The notes under the pieces: generated by a model
Seen by the model: only the letters and a program-made list of their open reading frames with translations
What the model was told of the DNA's origin: nothing
The model's database searches: none
DNA from: Synechococcus sp. CBW1004
GTDB taxonomy: Bacteria; Cyanobacteriota; Cyanobacteriia; PCC-6307; Cyanobiaceae
Assembly (NCBI RefSeq): GCF_015840715.1
Contig: NZ_CP060397.1
Coordinates: 2,500,686 to 2,564,685 of the forward strand
DNA length: 64,000 bases
Direction of reading: 5' to 3'
Translations under genes and position numbers: made by a program
In this document: one piece after another, positions 29,585 to 39,301 of the stretch
Layout of the letters: the number at the start of each line of letters is the position of its first letter
Position numbering within the stretch: position 1 is the stretch's first letter

Positions 29585-31638
29585 GCCAGGGCTGCGGAGC
29601 GGCGGCGACGGGTGCGCCCGCTGGGCTCGGGCTCGTCCGCCGGCTTGCTTGCCGCCGGGCGTGGGCTGGCCCCGCCTGCCGGCGCAACCGCATTGGCGGC
29701 GGCGACAGGGGCGGGACGGCCGCTGCCGGGCTGGTCGCTGCGGTTGCCCCGGGGGGCTTCCCGTCGGCCGCGGGGTGCCGGACGGCTGTCCGGTTCGCTG
29801 TCGGCGCGGCCCTTGTAGGCGGGTGTGCCCGCGGGAGCCGGCTGCACCAGGCAGATGATCAGCGGCTCCACCTGAAGCTCGCGCCGCAGACGGCGCTGCA
29901 GGCCCACCTCCACCTCGCGCTGCACCCCCATCCAGTCGATTTCCGGGGGCTTGCCGGCCACGGTGCGGCACAGCTGGTTCCAGCGGTTCTCCAGCACCCA
30001 GCCGATCTCGCGCTCAGCCCAGATCGACAGCTTGCGGGGATCGGCGGTGGTCACCACTCCGCGCAGGTTCACCCGGGGAGGAGCCGCCATGACGCCGTCG
30101 CTGCTGATCACCGCCAGCAGGGTGATGACGCCATCCTCGGCCAGCTGCTGGCGCTCCTTGAGCACGCGCGCATCGACGATGCCGTTGCGGGAGGCGTCGA
30201 GCAGTTCGATGCCCGCCTTGACCGGCTCGCCCTTGCGGATCGCATCGGGGCGCAGCTCCACCACGTCACCGTTGTCGATGATCAGGATGTGATCGGCCGG
30301 CACGCCCATCGACTGGGCGGTCTTGCTGTGGCAGACCAGCATGCGGTGCTCGCCGTGCACCGGAACGAAGTATTTCGGCCTGGTGAGGGCCAGCATCAGT
30401 TTCTGATCCTCCTGGCAGCCGTGGCCGGAGACGTGAATGCCCTCGCCTTTGCCGTACACCACCTTGGCGCCCATCATCATCAGCCGGTCGATGGTGTTCA
30501 CCACCGAAATGGTGTTGCCCGGGATCGGACTGGCGGAGAAGATGATCGTGTCGCTGCTCTTCACCTGCACCTGCGGATGTTCACCGCGGGAAATGCGGCT
30601 CAGTGCCGCCAGAGGCTCGCCCTGACTGCCGGTCATCAGCAGCAGGGTTTCGCGATCAGGCAGGTCGCGGATCTGTTTGATCGGCACGAACAGGTCGTCG
30701 GGGCAGCGCATGTAGCCCAGTTCCCGCGCCTTGGCGATCACGTTGAGCATCGAGCGGCCCAGCAGGCCCACCTTGCGACCGTTCTTGAGCGCCAGCTCGA
30801 GGATCATCGCCACACGGTGCACCGAGCTGGCGAAGGTGGTGATGATCACCCGTCCTTCGGCCTGGGAGATGTGGCGGTCGAGGTTCGGGAACACCGAGCG
30901 CTCCGGTGGCGCAAAGCCCGGCAGTTCGGCGTTGGTGGAATCACTGAACAGGCAGAGCACACCCTGTTCGCCGTAGTGCGCCATGCGCTGGATGTCGAAG
31001 GTCTCGCCATCCACAGGAGTGTGATCGAACTTGAAGTCACCGGTGAAGATGATCACCCCCACTGGCGTGGTGATGGCCAGCGAGAAGCTGTCGGCCATCG
31101 AGTGGGTGTTGCGAATGAACTCCACCTTGAAGTGCTGGCCCACCTGCACCACATCGCGCGGGCTCACCGTCTGGATGGTGGTGCGATCGGTGACGCCAGC
31201 CTCCTCCATCTTGCCCTGCAGCATCGACATCGCCAGGCGCGGGCCGTAGATGACAGGGATGTTGAAGTTCTTGAGGTGGTGAGGGATGCCACCGATGTGA
31301 TCTTCATGGCCATGGGTGACGACCATGCCGCGGATCCGTTTCTGATTCTCGCGCAGGTAGCTGGTATCCGGCATCACGACATTGACGCCATGCATGCCGT
31401 CGCTTGGGAAGGCGAGGCCTGCATCCACGAGCATCAGCTCATCGCCGTACTCGAACACACAGGTGTTCTTGCCGATCTCATGCAGGCCGCCCAGGGGAAT
31501 CACCCGCAGGCAGGGCTGGCCATTGTCCTTGTTGGCCTGGCCATTGCGGCCGATCTGACGGCCATTGCTGGAGGTGCCGTTGCCGTTGGTGCCGTTGCTG
31601 AAGCTGGAGTTGCTGGCTTTACCGTTTGTACTCGTCAT
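29578..31638 (-). CDS. rnj: Ribonuclease J
   Basis: Metallo-beta-lactamase/beta-CASP nuclease with 5'-3' exo- and endonuclease activity in mRNA turnover; in cyanobacteria it works alongside RNase E. The zinc-binding motif HGHEDH lies at residues 109-114. Other signatures are MVVTHGHEDHIGG, IFTGDFKFD, SDSTNAELPG, the beta-CASP region FASSVHRV, and LMTGSQGEPLAAL. At 686 residues it exceeds the ~555-residue B. subtilis enzymes. It has an Asn/Gly/Ser-rich N-terminal segment (~40 residues) and a C-terminal Arg/Pro/Ala-rich tail (~90 residues), probably unstructured. dapA lies about 100 nt downstream-side on the same strand, upstream in transcription. Confidence 0.96.
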   Translation of the reverse strand: MTSTNGKASNSSFSNGTNGNGTSSNGRQIGRNGQANKDNGQPCLRVIPLGGLHEIGKNTCVFEYGDELMLVDAGLAFPSDGMHGVNVVMPDTSYLRENQKRIRGMVVTHGHEDHIGGIPHHLKNFNIPVIYGPRLAMSMLQGKMEEAGVTDRTTIQTVSPRDVVQVGQHFKVEFIRNTHSMADSFSLAITTPVGVIIFTGDFKFDHTPVDGETFDIQRMAHYGEQGVLCLFSDSTNAELPGFAPPERSVFPNLDRHISQAEGRVIITTFASSVHRVAMILELALKNGRKVGLLGRSMLNVIAKARELGYMRCPDDLFVPIKQIRDLPDRETLLLMTGSQGEPLAALSRISRGEHPQVQVKSSDTIIFSASPIPGNTISVVNTIDRLMMMGAKVVYGKGEGIHVSGHGCQEDQKLMLALTRPKYFVPVHGEHRMLVCHSKTAQSMGVPADHILIIDNGDVVELRPDAIRKGEPVKAGIELLDASRNGIVDARVLKERQQLAEDGVITLLAVISSDGVMAAPPRVNLRGVVTTADPRKLSIWAEREIGWVLENRWNQLCRTVAGKPPEIDWMGVQREVEVGLQRRLRRELQVEPLIICLVQPAPAGTPAYKGRADSEPDSRPAPRGRREAPRGNRSDQPGSGRPAPVAAANAVAPAGGASPRPAASKPADEPEPSGRTRRRRSAALAG

Positions 31639-31739
31639 CGAGGCGTCTCAAAGGTTTCGTCGTTGAACGTGGGAACCGGTGGCCTGGGCGGGGGTGCGAA
31701 CACTCCGGAGCAGGGGCCAGCCGATGTCCGGCCTTGGCG

Positions 31740-32654
31740 TCAGGTGGGACGCAGGGCGGCCAGAACGGAATGGAGGCGTTGTTTCACAGCGGCATCAGCG
31801 GCAACCAGGGGAAGACGGGGAGCACCGACACACCAGCCCTCGAGTTCCAGGGCAGCCTTCACGGCGATCGGATTGGTGGTGCAGAACAGGGCGCGACACA
31901 GGGGCAGCAGGCGCTCATGCAGCTGCAGCGCGGTGGCCAGGTCTCCATCGAGGAAGGCCCGAACCATGGCGCTGATCTCGGGGCCCGCCAGGTGGCTCGC
32001 CACACTCACCACGCCGACGGCGCCCACGGCCAGCATCGGCAGGGTGAGGGCGTCGTCGCCGCTGTAGATCGCCAGGCGATCGCCGCAGAGCAGGCGCAGC
32101 TGGCTGACCTCCTCGGTGGTGCCACTGGCGGCCTTGTAGGCCACGACGTTCGGCCGATCCAGCAGCGTCGCGGTGGTTTCCGGCGCCAGGCTGCAGCCGG
32201 TGCGACCGGGAATGTTGTAAAGCATCAGCGGCAGCTCGGGTGCCGCTGATGCCACCGCCCTGAAATGGGCTTCCAGGCCCTCCTGCGGCGGCTTGTTGTA
32301 GTAGGGCACGACCACGAGGGCGCCATCGGCTCCGAGGGCCGCTGCTTCGCGGGTGGCCTCCACGGCTTCAGCAGTGCAGTTGCTGCCGCTGCCGGCCAGA
32401 AGCCGGGCCCGCTCTCCCACGGCCTGCTTCACGGCCAGGAACAGATCCTTCTGTTCCTGCCAGCTGAGGGTGGGGGACTCGCCCGTGGTGCCGCAGATGA
32501 CCAGCCCGTCGGAGCCGTGGCACACCAGATGATCCGCCAGCCGGCCAGCCTGCTCGAGATCCACTGCTCCCGCCGCATCGAAGGGGGTCACCATCGCGGT
32601 GATGACCCGTCCGAACGGAGGATGGATCGTCGTGATCGGGCTGCCTCCGCTCAC
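31740..32654 (-). CDS. dapA: 4-hydroxy-tetrahydrodipicolinate synthase
   Basis: Condenses pyruvate with aspartate semialdehyde in the lysine/diaminopimelate pathway, using the product of the adjacent asd gene. The 304-residue TIM-barrel protein has [45 protein letters not shown] and the Schiff-base lysine in [10 protein letters not shown]. Its GTG start (32654) overlaps the asd stop by four bases (GTGA), so the two are translationally coupled. rnj follows on the same strand after about 100 nt. The asd-dapA-rnj order is what I recall for related cyanobacteria. Confidence 0.97.
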   Translation of the reverse strand: MSGGSPITTIHPPFGRVITAMVTPFDAAGAVDLEQAGRLADHLVCHGSDGLVICGTTGESPTLSWQEQKDLFLAVKQAVGERARLLAGSGSNCTAEAVEATREAAALGADGALVVVPYYNKPPQEGLEAHFRAVASAAPELPLMLYNIPGRTGCSLAPETTATLLDRPNVVAYKAASGTTEEVSQLRLLCGDRLAIYSGDDALTLPMLAVGAVGVVSVASHLAGPEISAMVRAFLDGDLATALQLHERLLPLCRALFCTTNPIAVKAALELEGWCVGAPRLPLVAADAAVKQRLHSVLAALRPT

Positions 32655-33769
32655 GTTGCACCTCCTGATGCTGTGGGTCGGGAGCGCATCCGTCCCTGCA
32701 GCAGCTCGGCGATCTGGATTGCGTTGAGTGCGGCGCCCTTGCGGATCTGGTCACCGCAGAGCCACAGCTCAAGGGCGTTGGGTTCGCTCAGGTCCTGGCG
32801 GATGCGGCCCACCGCCACCGGGTCGCGGCCGGTCACGTCGGTGGGCATCGGGAAGCGCTGCGCCGTCCAGTCGTCGATCAGCTCCACGCCCGGTGCCACC
32901 GCCAGGAGGGCGCGCGCTTCGGCGGGGTCGAGGGGCTGCTCGAACTCAATGTTCACCGCTTCCGAGTGGGCCCGCAGCACCGGAACCCGCACACAGGTGG
33001 CCGACAGCCGCAGCTCGGGAAGACCCATGATCTTGCGGGTCTCGTGGAGCATCTTCAGCTCTTCCTCGCAATAACCGTTGGTCTGCAGCGGTGAGTTGTG
33101 CAGGAACAGGTTGAAGGCCAGCGAATGGGGCAGGACCTCGCTGGACGGGGTGCCTCCTTCGAGCACCACCTGGCTGAGCCGGCGGAGCTCCTCCATGGCC
33201 CGGGCGCCGGCGCCGCTGGCGGATTGATAGGTGCTGATGATCACGCGCCGGATCGCCCGTCGGGCCGCCAGAGGGGCGAGCACCAGGGTCAGCAGAATCG
33301 TGGTGCAGTTCGGGTTGGCGATCAGGCCCCGATGCCGGAAGGCGTCGTCGGGGTTGACCTCCGGCACCACCAGCGGCACCTCCGGATCCATGCGGAAGGC
33401 GCTGGAGTTGTCGATCACCACGGCGCCGCTGTCCACGGCCCGGGGCCCCCAGGTGCGCGACACCGACCCCCCGGCGGAGGCCAGAACCAGATCAACGCCG
33501 GCGAAGCAGCCCTCCGCGACGGGGTCGACCCGCAGGGATTCCCCCTGCCAGCTGATCGTCTGGCCGGCGGAGCGGGGGGAGGCCAGCAGGCGCAGCTCGG
33601 CCACCGGGAAGGCCCGTTCCTCCAGCAGCTGAAGCAGCTCCTGGCCCACGGCGCCGGTCGCGCCCAGAACGGCCACTCTCAGGGGGCGGGCGGGCAGGCT
33701 GCCGGTCCGTCCGGGCGTGGCCTGGGGGCCGGAGGCAGGCTGGAAAGGCGAGGGTGTCGTGGCGGTCAA
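32651..33769 (-). CDS. asd: Aspartate-semialdehyde dehydrogenase
   Basis: NADP-dependent reduction of aspartyl phosphate to aspartate semialdehyde, the branch point to lysine, threonine and methionine. The nucleotide motif [20 protein letters not shown] is near the N-terminus; the catalytic cysteine is in [11 protein letters not shown]; other motifs include [17 protein letters not shown] and the C-terminal [15 protein letters not shown]. Start chosen as TTG 33769 ([11 protein letters not shown]; 372 residues) because the open frame continues upstream for more than 100 codons of unconserved, low-complexity sequence. The true start could be a few codons either way. Coupled to dapA. Confidence 0.94.
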   Translation of the reverse strand: MTATTPSPFQPASGPQATPGRTGSLPARPLRVAVLGATGAVGQELLQLLEERAFPVAELRLLASPRSAGQTISWQGESLRVDPVAEGCFAGVDLVLASAGGSVSRTWGPRAVDSGAVVIDNSSAFRMDPEVPLVVPEVNPDDAFRHRGLIANPNCTTILLTLVLAPLAARRAIRRVIISTYQSASGAGARAMEELRRLSQVVLEGGTPSSEVLPHSLAFNLFLHNSPLQTNGYCEEELKMLHETRKIMGLPELRLSATCVRVPVLRAHSEAVNIEFEQPLDPAEARALLAVAPGVELIDDWTAQRFPMPTDVTGRDPVAVGRIRQDLSEPNALELWLCGDQIRKGAALNAIQIAELLQGRMRSRPTASGGAT

Positions 33770-34149
33770 GAGGGGTGGAATGGGATGAATCGGGGGTGCG
33801 GCGGGGCCTGGGCGGCGCCACGCCAGACCCGGAGATGACTGCAAAGAAGCCGGAGCTTCAGGAAGCTCTCCCTTGGATGGGGAAAACGCAGTGGTGATGG
33901 AGAGGGAAGGCCGAAGGTCCGGGAGTGGTTCCGGAGCCACCTGGGTACCCGGATCCCTGAAAGGGATGCAGTCCCTCCAGGAAGGATCGGGTGGGGATAT
34001 CTCGCGCGCCCTCGTCGTTCTGAGGATACGTGAAACCATGCGGGCCTGAACCGCACGGGACGTCCAGGCCCCCTCCGCAGCCCCGCCGCTGGTCCAGGGG
34101 ACGGCCACTTTCTAGGATCGTCGATCTGCCACGCCCGCCCGGCCCGTTC
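33770..34149. other. Divergent promoter region between asd and tig
   Basis: 380 bp with no supported gene. It must hold the promoters for asd (leftward) and tig (rightward). A TAGGAT at 34113-34118 is a candidate -10 for tig. No known regulatory RNA was recognised. Confidence 0.55.
34113..34118 (+). promoter_or_regulatory. Putative -10 element (TAGGAT) of tig
   Basis: TAGGAT sits 31 nt before the tig ATG at 34150, matching the TAGGNT elements found before other genes in this window. Confidence 0.5.
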
Positions 34150-35658
34150 ATGAGTCCAGCCGCCAGCCCCAAAGCCGAATCCGCCAAGAGCGCAGGGGGC
34201 GACCAAAGCCTGCGGGTCAGCACCAGCCCCCGCCCCGGCAGCCGCCTGGCGGTCGAGGTGGCGGTCCCGGAAGGCCGCTGTCGCGCCAGTTACGACGCCG
34301 CTCTCGACAAGCTGAGCCGCAGCATCAAGCTGCCTGGCTTCCGCAAGGGCAAGGTGCCCCGGCCGGTGCTGCTGCAGCAGATCGGTCCCCTGCGGATCCG
34401 TGCCACTGCCCTCGAGGACCTGGTGGACAGCTGCTTCCAGGACGCGGTGCGGCAGGAGAAGATCGAGGCCATCGGGCGCCCTGAGCTGCAGGAGGGCTTC
34501 GAGGCTGTGCTGGAGCGTTTCGAGCCCGGTGCGGAACTCACCTTCACCCTCGAGCTCGACGTCGAGCCCACCCCCACCCTGCGCAGCACCCGCGGTCTGG
34601 TGGCCGAGGCCGTCAGCGTCAGCTTCGATCCCGCCCGCGTCGATGAGCAGCTGGAGGATGCCCGCAAGCGGCTGGCCACGCTGGTACCCGTCGAGGACCG
34701 GGCCGCCGCCGACGGCGATGTCGCCGAGGTGAGCTTCCGCGGCACCTACGTCGACAACGGTGAGGCGATCGAGGGCGGCAGTTCCGACGGGATGAGCGTG
34801 GAGCTGGAGGAAGGCCGCATGATCCCCGGTTTCGTCGAGGGCATCCTCGGCATGAAACCCGGCGACAGCCGCACCGTCACCTGCAGCTTCCCCGAGTCCT
34901 ATCCCAATGAGGAGGTGGCCGGCCGCCAGGCCGAGTTCGCCATCACCCTGATCGAGCTCAAGACCCGCGAGCTGCCGGCCCTCGACGACGCCTTCGCCCA
35001 GCAGGCCAGCGACAAGCAGACCCTGGCCGAGCTGCGCAGCGAGCTTGAGACCCGCCTGAAGGAGGACGCCGAGCGTCGCCATCGGGCCAACCGTCAGGAC
35101 GCCCTGCTCGAGGCCCTGGTGGAGCAGCTGGAGGTGGAGCTCCCCGAAACGCTCGTTCAGGACGAGATCCGGGCCCTGATCGAGCAGACCGCCGGTCAGA
35201 TCGCCCAGCAGGGGCTGGATGTGCGCAAGCTGTTCACCCCCGACCTGATCCGCAGTCTGCGCGACACCTCCCGCCCCGAGGCCGAGCAGCGTCTGCGCCG
35301 CAACCTCGCCCTGCGCGCCCTGGCCACCGCTGAGTCGATCACGGTGGTGGACGACGAGATCGAGACCAAGGTGCGCGAGCTGCGCCGCGGCCTCAGTGAG
35401 TCGGCCAATATCGATCCCCAGCGCCTGCGCGCAGCGGTGGCGGAAGACCTGCTCCGCGACAAGCTCCTCGAGTGGCTCGAAGCCAACAGCACCATCCAGG
35501 AGAAGGTTGCCGATGAGGACGGCTCCGAGGCTGCCGCTGCTGAGGAGGGCGGCGCCAAGGACCCGGCCTCGAGGGCGACCGCATCCCGCAGTCGCTCCAG
35601 CAAGGCCGCGGCGGCTGCCGATGAGGCTGCAACCGCTGATGCCGAGCCCATAGATTGA
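34150..35658 (+). CDS. tig: Trigger factor
   Basis: Ribosome-associated chaperone and peptidyl-prolyl isomerase that meets nascent chains at the exit tunnel. ATG at 34150 gives 502 residues: an N-terminal ribosome-binding domain with the contact motif [10 protein letters not shown], a PPIase (FKBP-like) domain around residues 190-270 ([29 protein letters not shown]), and a long helical C-terminal arm. The last ~45 residues are an Ala/Ser/Asp-rich tail, variable in the family. First gene of a tig-clpP-clpX cluster, as in E. coli and many cyanobacteria. Confidence 0.96.
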   Translation: MSPAASPKAESAKSAGGDQSLRVSTSPRPGSRLAVEVAVPEGRCRASYDAALDKLSRSIKLPGFRKGKVPRPVLLQQIGPLRIRATALEDLVDSCFQDAVRQEKIEAIGRPELQEGFEAVLERFEPGAELTFTLELDVEPTPTLRSTRGLVAEAVSVSFDPARVDEQLEDARKRLATLVPVEDRAAADGDVAEVSFRGTYVDNGEAIEGGSSDGMSVELEEGRMIPGFVEGILGMKPGDSRTVTCSFPESYPNEEVAGRQAEFAITLIELKTRELPALDDAFAQQASDKQTLAELRSELETRLKEDAERRHRANRQDALLEALVEQLEVELPETLVQDEIRALIEQTAGQIAQQGLDVRKLFTPDLIRSLRDTSRPEAEQRLRRNLALRALATAESITVVDDEIETKVRELRRGLSESANIDPQRLRAAVAEDLLRDKLLEWLEANSTIQEKVADEDGSEAAAAEEGGAKDPASRATASRSRSSKAAAAADEAATADAEPID

Positions 35659-35819
35659 CGCCAGTCCCCAGGCCTGACGGCGACCGCGTGATCGATCCCT
35701 CCCTGCCCTTGCCAACCCGTCCGGAGCCCCGCTCCGGCGAAGGTCTGCCTGTGTCGCCGGGGGGGATCCGGCCCCATCCGGTCCACAGCCACTGGCAGGC
35801 AGAGCGCCCCTGGAACGCG

Positions 35820-36434
35820 ATGCCTTCCGCCTCCCCCGGGGTGCTGCCCACGGTCGTGGAGCAGTCGGGCCGTGGCGAGCGGGCCTTTGACATCTACTCC
35901 CGCCTGCTGCGGGAGCGGATCATCTTCCTGGGGACCGGCATCGATGACGGGGTTGCGGACGCGGTGGTGGCCCAGCTTCTGTTCCTGGAGGCCGAGGATC
36001 CGGAAAAGGACATTCAGCTCTACATCAACTCCCCCGGTGGCTCCGTGACCGCCGGCCTGGCCATCTACGACACGATGCAGCAGGTGGCCCCTGACGTGGT
36101 CACCATCTGCTTCGGACTGGCGGCGAGCATGGGCGCCTTCCTGCTCTCGGGCGGCTGCAAGGGCAAGCGTCTGGCCCTTCCCAACTCCCGGATCATGATT
36201 CACCAGCCCCTCGGCGGGGCCCAGGGCCAGGCCGTGGACATTGAGATCCAGGCCCGCGAGATCCTCTATCTCAAGGACACCCTCAACGGCCTGATGGCCG
36301 AACACACCGGCCAGCCCCTCGACAGGATCGCCGAGGACACCGACCGCGACTACTTCCTTTCTCCCGCAGAGGCGGTTGAATACGGATTGATCGATCGGGT
36401 CGTCGATGCCACGGGCCTGCCGGCCACGGGCTGA
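35820..36434 (+). CDS. clpP: ATP-dependent Clp protease proteolytic subunit ClpP
   Basis: Serine protease subunit forming the barrel that degrades substrates delivered by ClpX. ATG at 35820 gives 204 residues; upstream in-frame sequence back to the tig stop does not resemble ClpP. The catalytic triad is intact: Ser103 (GLAASMGAF), His128 (MIHQPLGG) and Asp177 (TDRDYFLS). The hydrophobic N-terminal loop region ([13 protein letters not shown]) and [16 protein letters not shown] are present. clpX follows after 164 nt, so the pair probably forms ClpXP. It looks like the ClpX-linked paralogue (clpP2 type) of the several cyanobacterial clpP genes. Confidence 0.96.
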   Translation: MPSASPGVLPTVVEQSGRGERAFDIYSRLLRERIIFLGTGIDDGVADAVVAQLLFLEAEDPEKDIQLYINSPGGSVTAGLAIYDTMQQVAPDVVTICFGLAASMGAFLLSGGCKGKRLALPNSRIMIHQPLGGAQGQAVDIEIQAREILYLKDTLNGLMAEHTGQPLDRIAEDTDRDYFLSPAEAVEYGLIDRVVDATGLPATG

Positions 36435-36598
36435 GCCCGTCCCACCAGAACCCGGCCGCCTGTGCGGCCCGGAGGCAGATCCCCGCTGACTTTCTTAAGG
36501 AGCGCGGACGAGCGGCAGGTTCCGGGTGATCCTTGACGGAAGGCTTGCCACGCCTCCCGGCCCCGTCCTCCCGCTCCTCGCCGCCTCGCCAATCGCCG

Positions 36599-37969
36599 AT
36601 GGCCAAGTTCGACGCCCACCTGAAATGCTCCTTCTGCGGCAAGTCGCAGGAGCAGGTCCGCAAGCTGATCGCCGGACCGGGCGTCTACATCTGCGACGAA
36701 TGCATCGATCTCTGCAACGAGATCCTCGACGAGGAACTGGTGGAGGGCCAGGCCTCCCAGGGTCGACCCTCCCACGACCACAACCGTCGCGCTCCGGCCC
36801 GCAAGCAGCCGCCCCGCCCGGCTCCGACGCTGGCCTCGATCCCCAAGCCCCAGCAGATCAAGACGTTTCTCGATCAGCAGGTGGTGGGCCAGGAGGAGGC
36901 CAAGAAGGTGCTGTCGGTGGCGGTCTACAACCACTACAAGCGCCTGGCCTGGCAGGGCGATGGCAAGGGCGAGACCGACCAGACCGCCACGCGGCTGCAC
37001 AAGTCGAACATCCTGCTGATCGGCCCGACCGGCTGCGGCAAGACCCTGCTGGCCCAGTCCCTGGCGGAACTGCTTGACGTGCCCTTCGCCGTGGCCGACG
37101 CCACGACGCTCACCGAAGCGGGCTATGTCGGTGAGGACGTCGAGAACATCCTGCTGCGGCTGCTGCAGAAGGCCGACCTGGATGTGGAGCAGGCCCAGCG
37201 AGGCATCATCTATATCGATGAGATCGACAAGATCGCCCGCAAGAGCGAGAACCCCTCGATCACCCGGGATGTGTCCGGTGAGGGGGTGCAGCAGGCCCTG
37301 CTCAAGATGTTGGAGGGCACTGTGGCGAACGTGCCTCCCCAGGGGGGGCGCAAGCACCCTTATCAGGACTGCATCCAGATCGACACCAGTCAGATTCTGT
37401 TCATCTGCGGCGGCGCCTTCGTCGGCCTTGAGGATGTGGTGCAGCGCCGCATGGGCCGCAACGCCATCGGCTTCCTGCCGACGGAGGGTGGGCAGGGCCG
37501 TCCGCGTGGCGGCAAGGACCGCCATGCGGCCGAGGTGCTGCGCCATCTTGAGCCGGATGATCTGGTGCGCTACGGCCTGATCCCCGAGTTCATCGGCCGG
37601 TTGCCGGTGAGCGCCGTGCTCGAACCGCTCGATGCCCGTGCCCTCGAGGCGATTCTCACCGAGCCGCGCGATGCCCTGGTCAAGCAGTTCCAGACGCTGC
37701 TGAGCATGGACGATGTGCGCCTCGACTTCGATCCCGAGGCCATTGAGGCGATCGCCATCGAGGCCCATCGCCGCAAGACCGGTGCCCGGGCTCTGCGGGG
37801 CATCGTCGAGGAGCTGATGCTCGAGGTGATGTACGACCTCCCCTCCCGCCACGACGTCAAGACGTTCACGATCACCCGCGACCTGGTGGAGCAGCGCACC
37901 AAGACCAACGTTGTGCCCCTCAACGGCAGCGATCGCGATCCCCTTCACGGCGAGCAGGCCACCGCCTGA
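36599..37969 (+). CDS. clpX: ATP-dependent Clp protease ATPase subunit ClpX
   Basis: AAA+ unfoldase that recognises substrates and threads them into ClpP. ATG at 36599 gives 456 residues. The N-terminal zinc-binding domain has Cys10, Cys13, Cys32 and Cys35 (CSFC...CDEC). Walker A GPTGCGKT begins at residue 142; Walker B is IIYIDEIDK; sensor and pore-region motifs such as [11 protein letters not shown] and [11 protein letters not shown] follow. A Pro/Arg-rich linker of about 40 residues connects the zinc domain to the ATPase. The 164-nt gap from clpP contains an AAGGAG sequence (36496-36501) too far upstream to be its ribosome binding site. Confidence 0.97.
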   Translation: MAKFDAHLKCSFCGKSQEQVRKLIAGPGVYICDECIDLCNEILDEELVEGQASQGRPSHDHNRRAPARKQPPRPAPTLASIPKPQQIKTFLDQQVVGQEEAKKVLSVAVYNHYKRLAWQGDGKGETDQTATRLHKSNILLIGPTGCGKTLLAQSLAELLDVPFAVADATTLTEAGYVGEDVENILLRLLQKADLDVEQAQRGIIYIDEIDKIARKSENPSITRDVSGEGVQQALLKMLEGTVANVPPQGGRKHPYQDCIQIDTSQILFICGGAFVGLEDVVQRRMGRNAIGFLPTEGGQGRPRGGKDRHAAEVLRHLEPDDLVRYGLIPEFIGRLPVSAVLEPLDARALEAILTEPRDALVKQFQTLLSMDDVRLDFDPEAIEAIAIEAHRRKTGARALRGIVEELMLEVMYDLPSRHDVKTFTITRDLVEQRTKTNVVPLNGSDRDPLHGEQATA

Positions 37970-38246
37970 GGCAACGCCGGCTTGCGTCCAGACGTGGGGC
38001 TGTGGCCGCTGACTGCCCCGTCGAACGCTCCCGGATCAGGGCCGTGCCCAGTGGGAGCCCACCCGGCAGGCTTCCGCCGTGTTTCCCGCACGTGGGACGC
38101 TCCCGTCAGGTTTCGATTCGCGGAAGTCGACGAAGGGGGTCAGGGGTCTGTGCGTTCTGCAGGGCCGAGCCGTCGCCGATCCAGACCCGCGGCGGTTCAG
38201 TCGGGCTATCCCCACTGCGGTGATCCCGAGGAAAGGCGCGAAGCTG

Positions 38247-38981
38247 ATGCCAGCCCTGCCTCCGCTGCCCTTGGCTGTCGCTGACCACCTGCAGACACCG
38301 CGCCAGCACGGTCTGTTCAATCACCACGGCATCGACCTGGGCGATGGCACGGTGGCGCACTACCTCGAGGGTCGCGAGATCCTGCGCAGCCCCCTGGAGG
38401 AGTTCAGCCGCGGCCAGCCCGTCTCGCCGGTGATCTACCCCGACGGCGACTGTTCGGCGCCGGGCGTCACGCTGCGGCGCGCGATGGGTCGGCTGGGGGA
38501 GCAGCGCTACAACCTGTTGTTCAACAACTGCGAGCATTTCGCCCACTGGTGCAAGACCGGCCGCCATCGCAGCTCCCAGGTGGAGGACTGGCTGCACACC
38601 GGCAGCCTCGGGGCCCTGGCGCTCGGTCAGTTTCTGCCGGCCGCGGTGCTGACCGGGGCGCGGGTGCTGTTGCGTCAGGGGCTCAGCCTCGAACCCGCCC
38701 AGCTGGAGAAGGGCCGTGAGCTGGCTCTGCGCAGCCTCGAGCAGCTGGAGGTCCTGCGCCGCCGCCTGCAGCAGCGCCTGGAGGCGGAGCTGGAGCGGGC
38801 GGAGCTGCGCTGGGGAACCAACGACCAGGCCAGTGATCAGTTCGTGTCGTTGCGGCTCGCTGCCCAGAAGCTGGCGGATCAGCTCAGCCAGGTGGAGGAG
38901 ATGGAGGCGAAACTCGAGACACTGCTCGCGGAGCCGGTGGATGTCCCGACCGTCGGCGAGACCATTGGCGAGAGTCGCTGA
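38247..38981 (+). CDS. LRAT / NlpC-P60-like domain protein
   Basis: Probable papain-like-fold protein of the lecithin:retinol acyltransferase (LRAT) group. The N-terminal ~105 residues carry the circularly permuted signature: HHGIDLGDGTVAHY (His26/His27) and the Cys95 motif NNCEHFAHWC, which would give the catalytic His-Cys pair. Bacterial members may act as acyltransferases, amidases or lipases; substrate unknown. The rest (residues ~115-244) starts with a hydrophobic Ala/Leu segment (LGALALGQFLPAAVLTGARVLL), possibly membrane-associated, then Leu/Glu/Arg-rich coiled-coil helices. ATG at 38247, preceded by a purine-rich GAGGAAAGG. Lies alone between clpX and dnaX. Confidence 0.8.
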   Translation: MPALPPLPLAVADHLQTPRQHGLFNHHGIDLGDGTVAHYLEGREILRSPLEEFSRGQPVSPVIYPDGDCSAPGVTLRRAMGRLGEQRYNLLFNNCEHFAHWCKTGRHRSSQVEDWLHTGSLGALALGQFLPAAVLTGARVLLRQGLSLEPAQLEKGRELALRSLEQLEVLRRRLQQRLEAELERAELRWGTNDQASDQFVSLRLAAQKLADQLSQVEEMEAKLETLLAEPVDVPTVGETIGESR

Positions 38982-39301
38982 ACGGCAGCAGCCCTGGAAG
39001 CCACACCGCCGGATTGGCGGGGCTCGCCGCAGCTGGCCGCGTGCCGTTCGGCCCACCAACCCCTCCTGAGCGTGTGCCTCGGGGGAGACTCGCCCGTGTG
39101 GTGTGGCGTTCACGGGCCGGGTTCCCTGGACCCGTTCAGCCGCGCTTCGCCTGCCGTCAGGTCCGCCCAGGCCCCTGGCGTGAGCGGCGCCATCCCGATC
39201 GGCCCGTGCGGCACGCGCATCGTGCCGTTCAGGATCCGCGTTGAGTGGTTCTGGTCGCGGGGCAACCCTCGCGGACGGCTTCGCTGACCGACAATCCAGC
39301 G
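38982..39301. other. Intergenic region upstream of dnaX
   Basis: 320 bp without a gene. A short perfect hairpin (CGGCACG/CGTGCCG, arms within about 39208-39228) lies 75 nt before dnaX, without a T-tract. I found no -10 element I would defend. Confidence 0.5.

Noticed and set aside
39208-39228. Hairpin CGGCACG/CGTGCCG before dnaX as a terminator
   Set aside because: Only 7 bp and without a T-tract; too weak to call as a terminator in GC-rich DNA.
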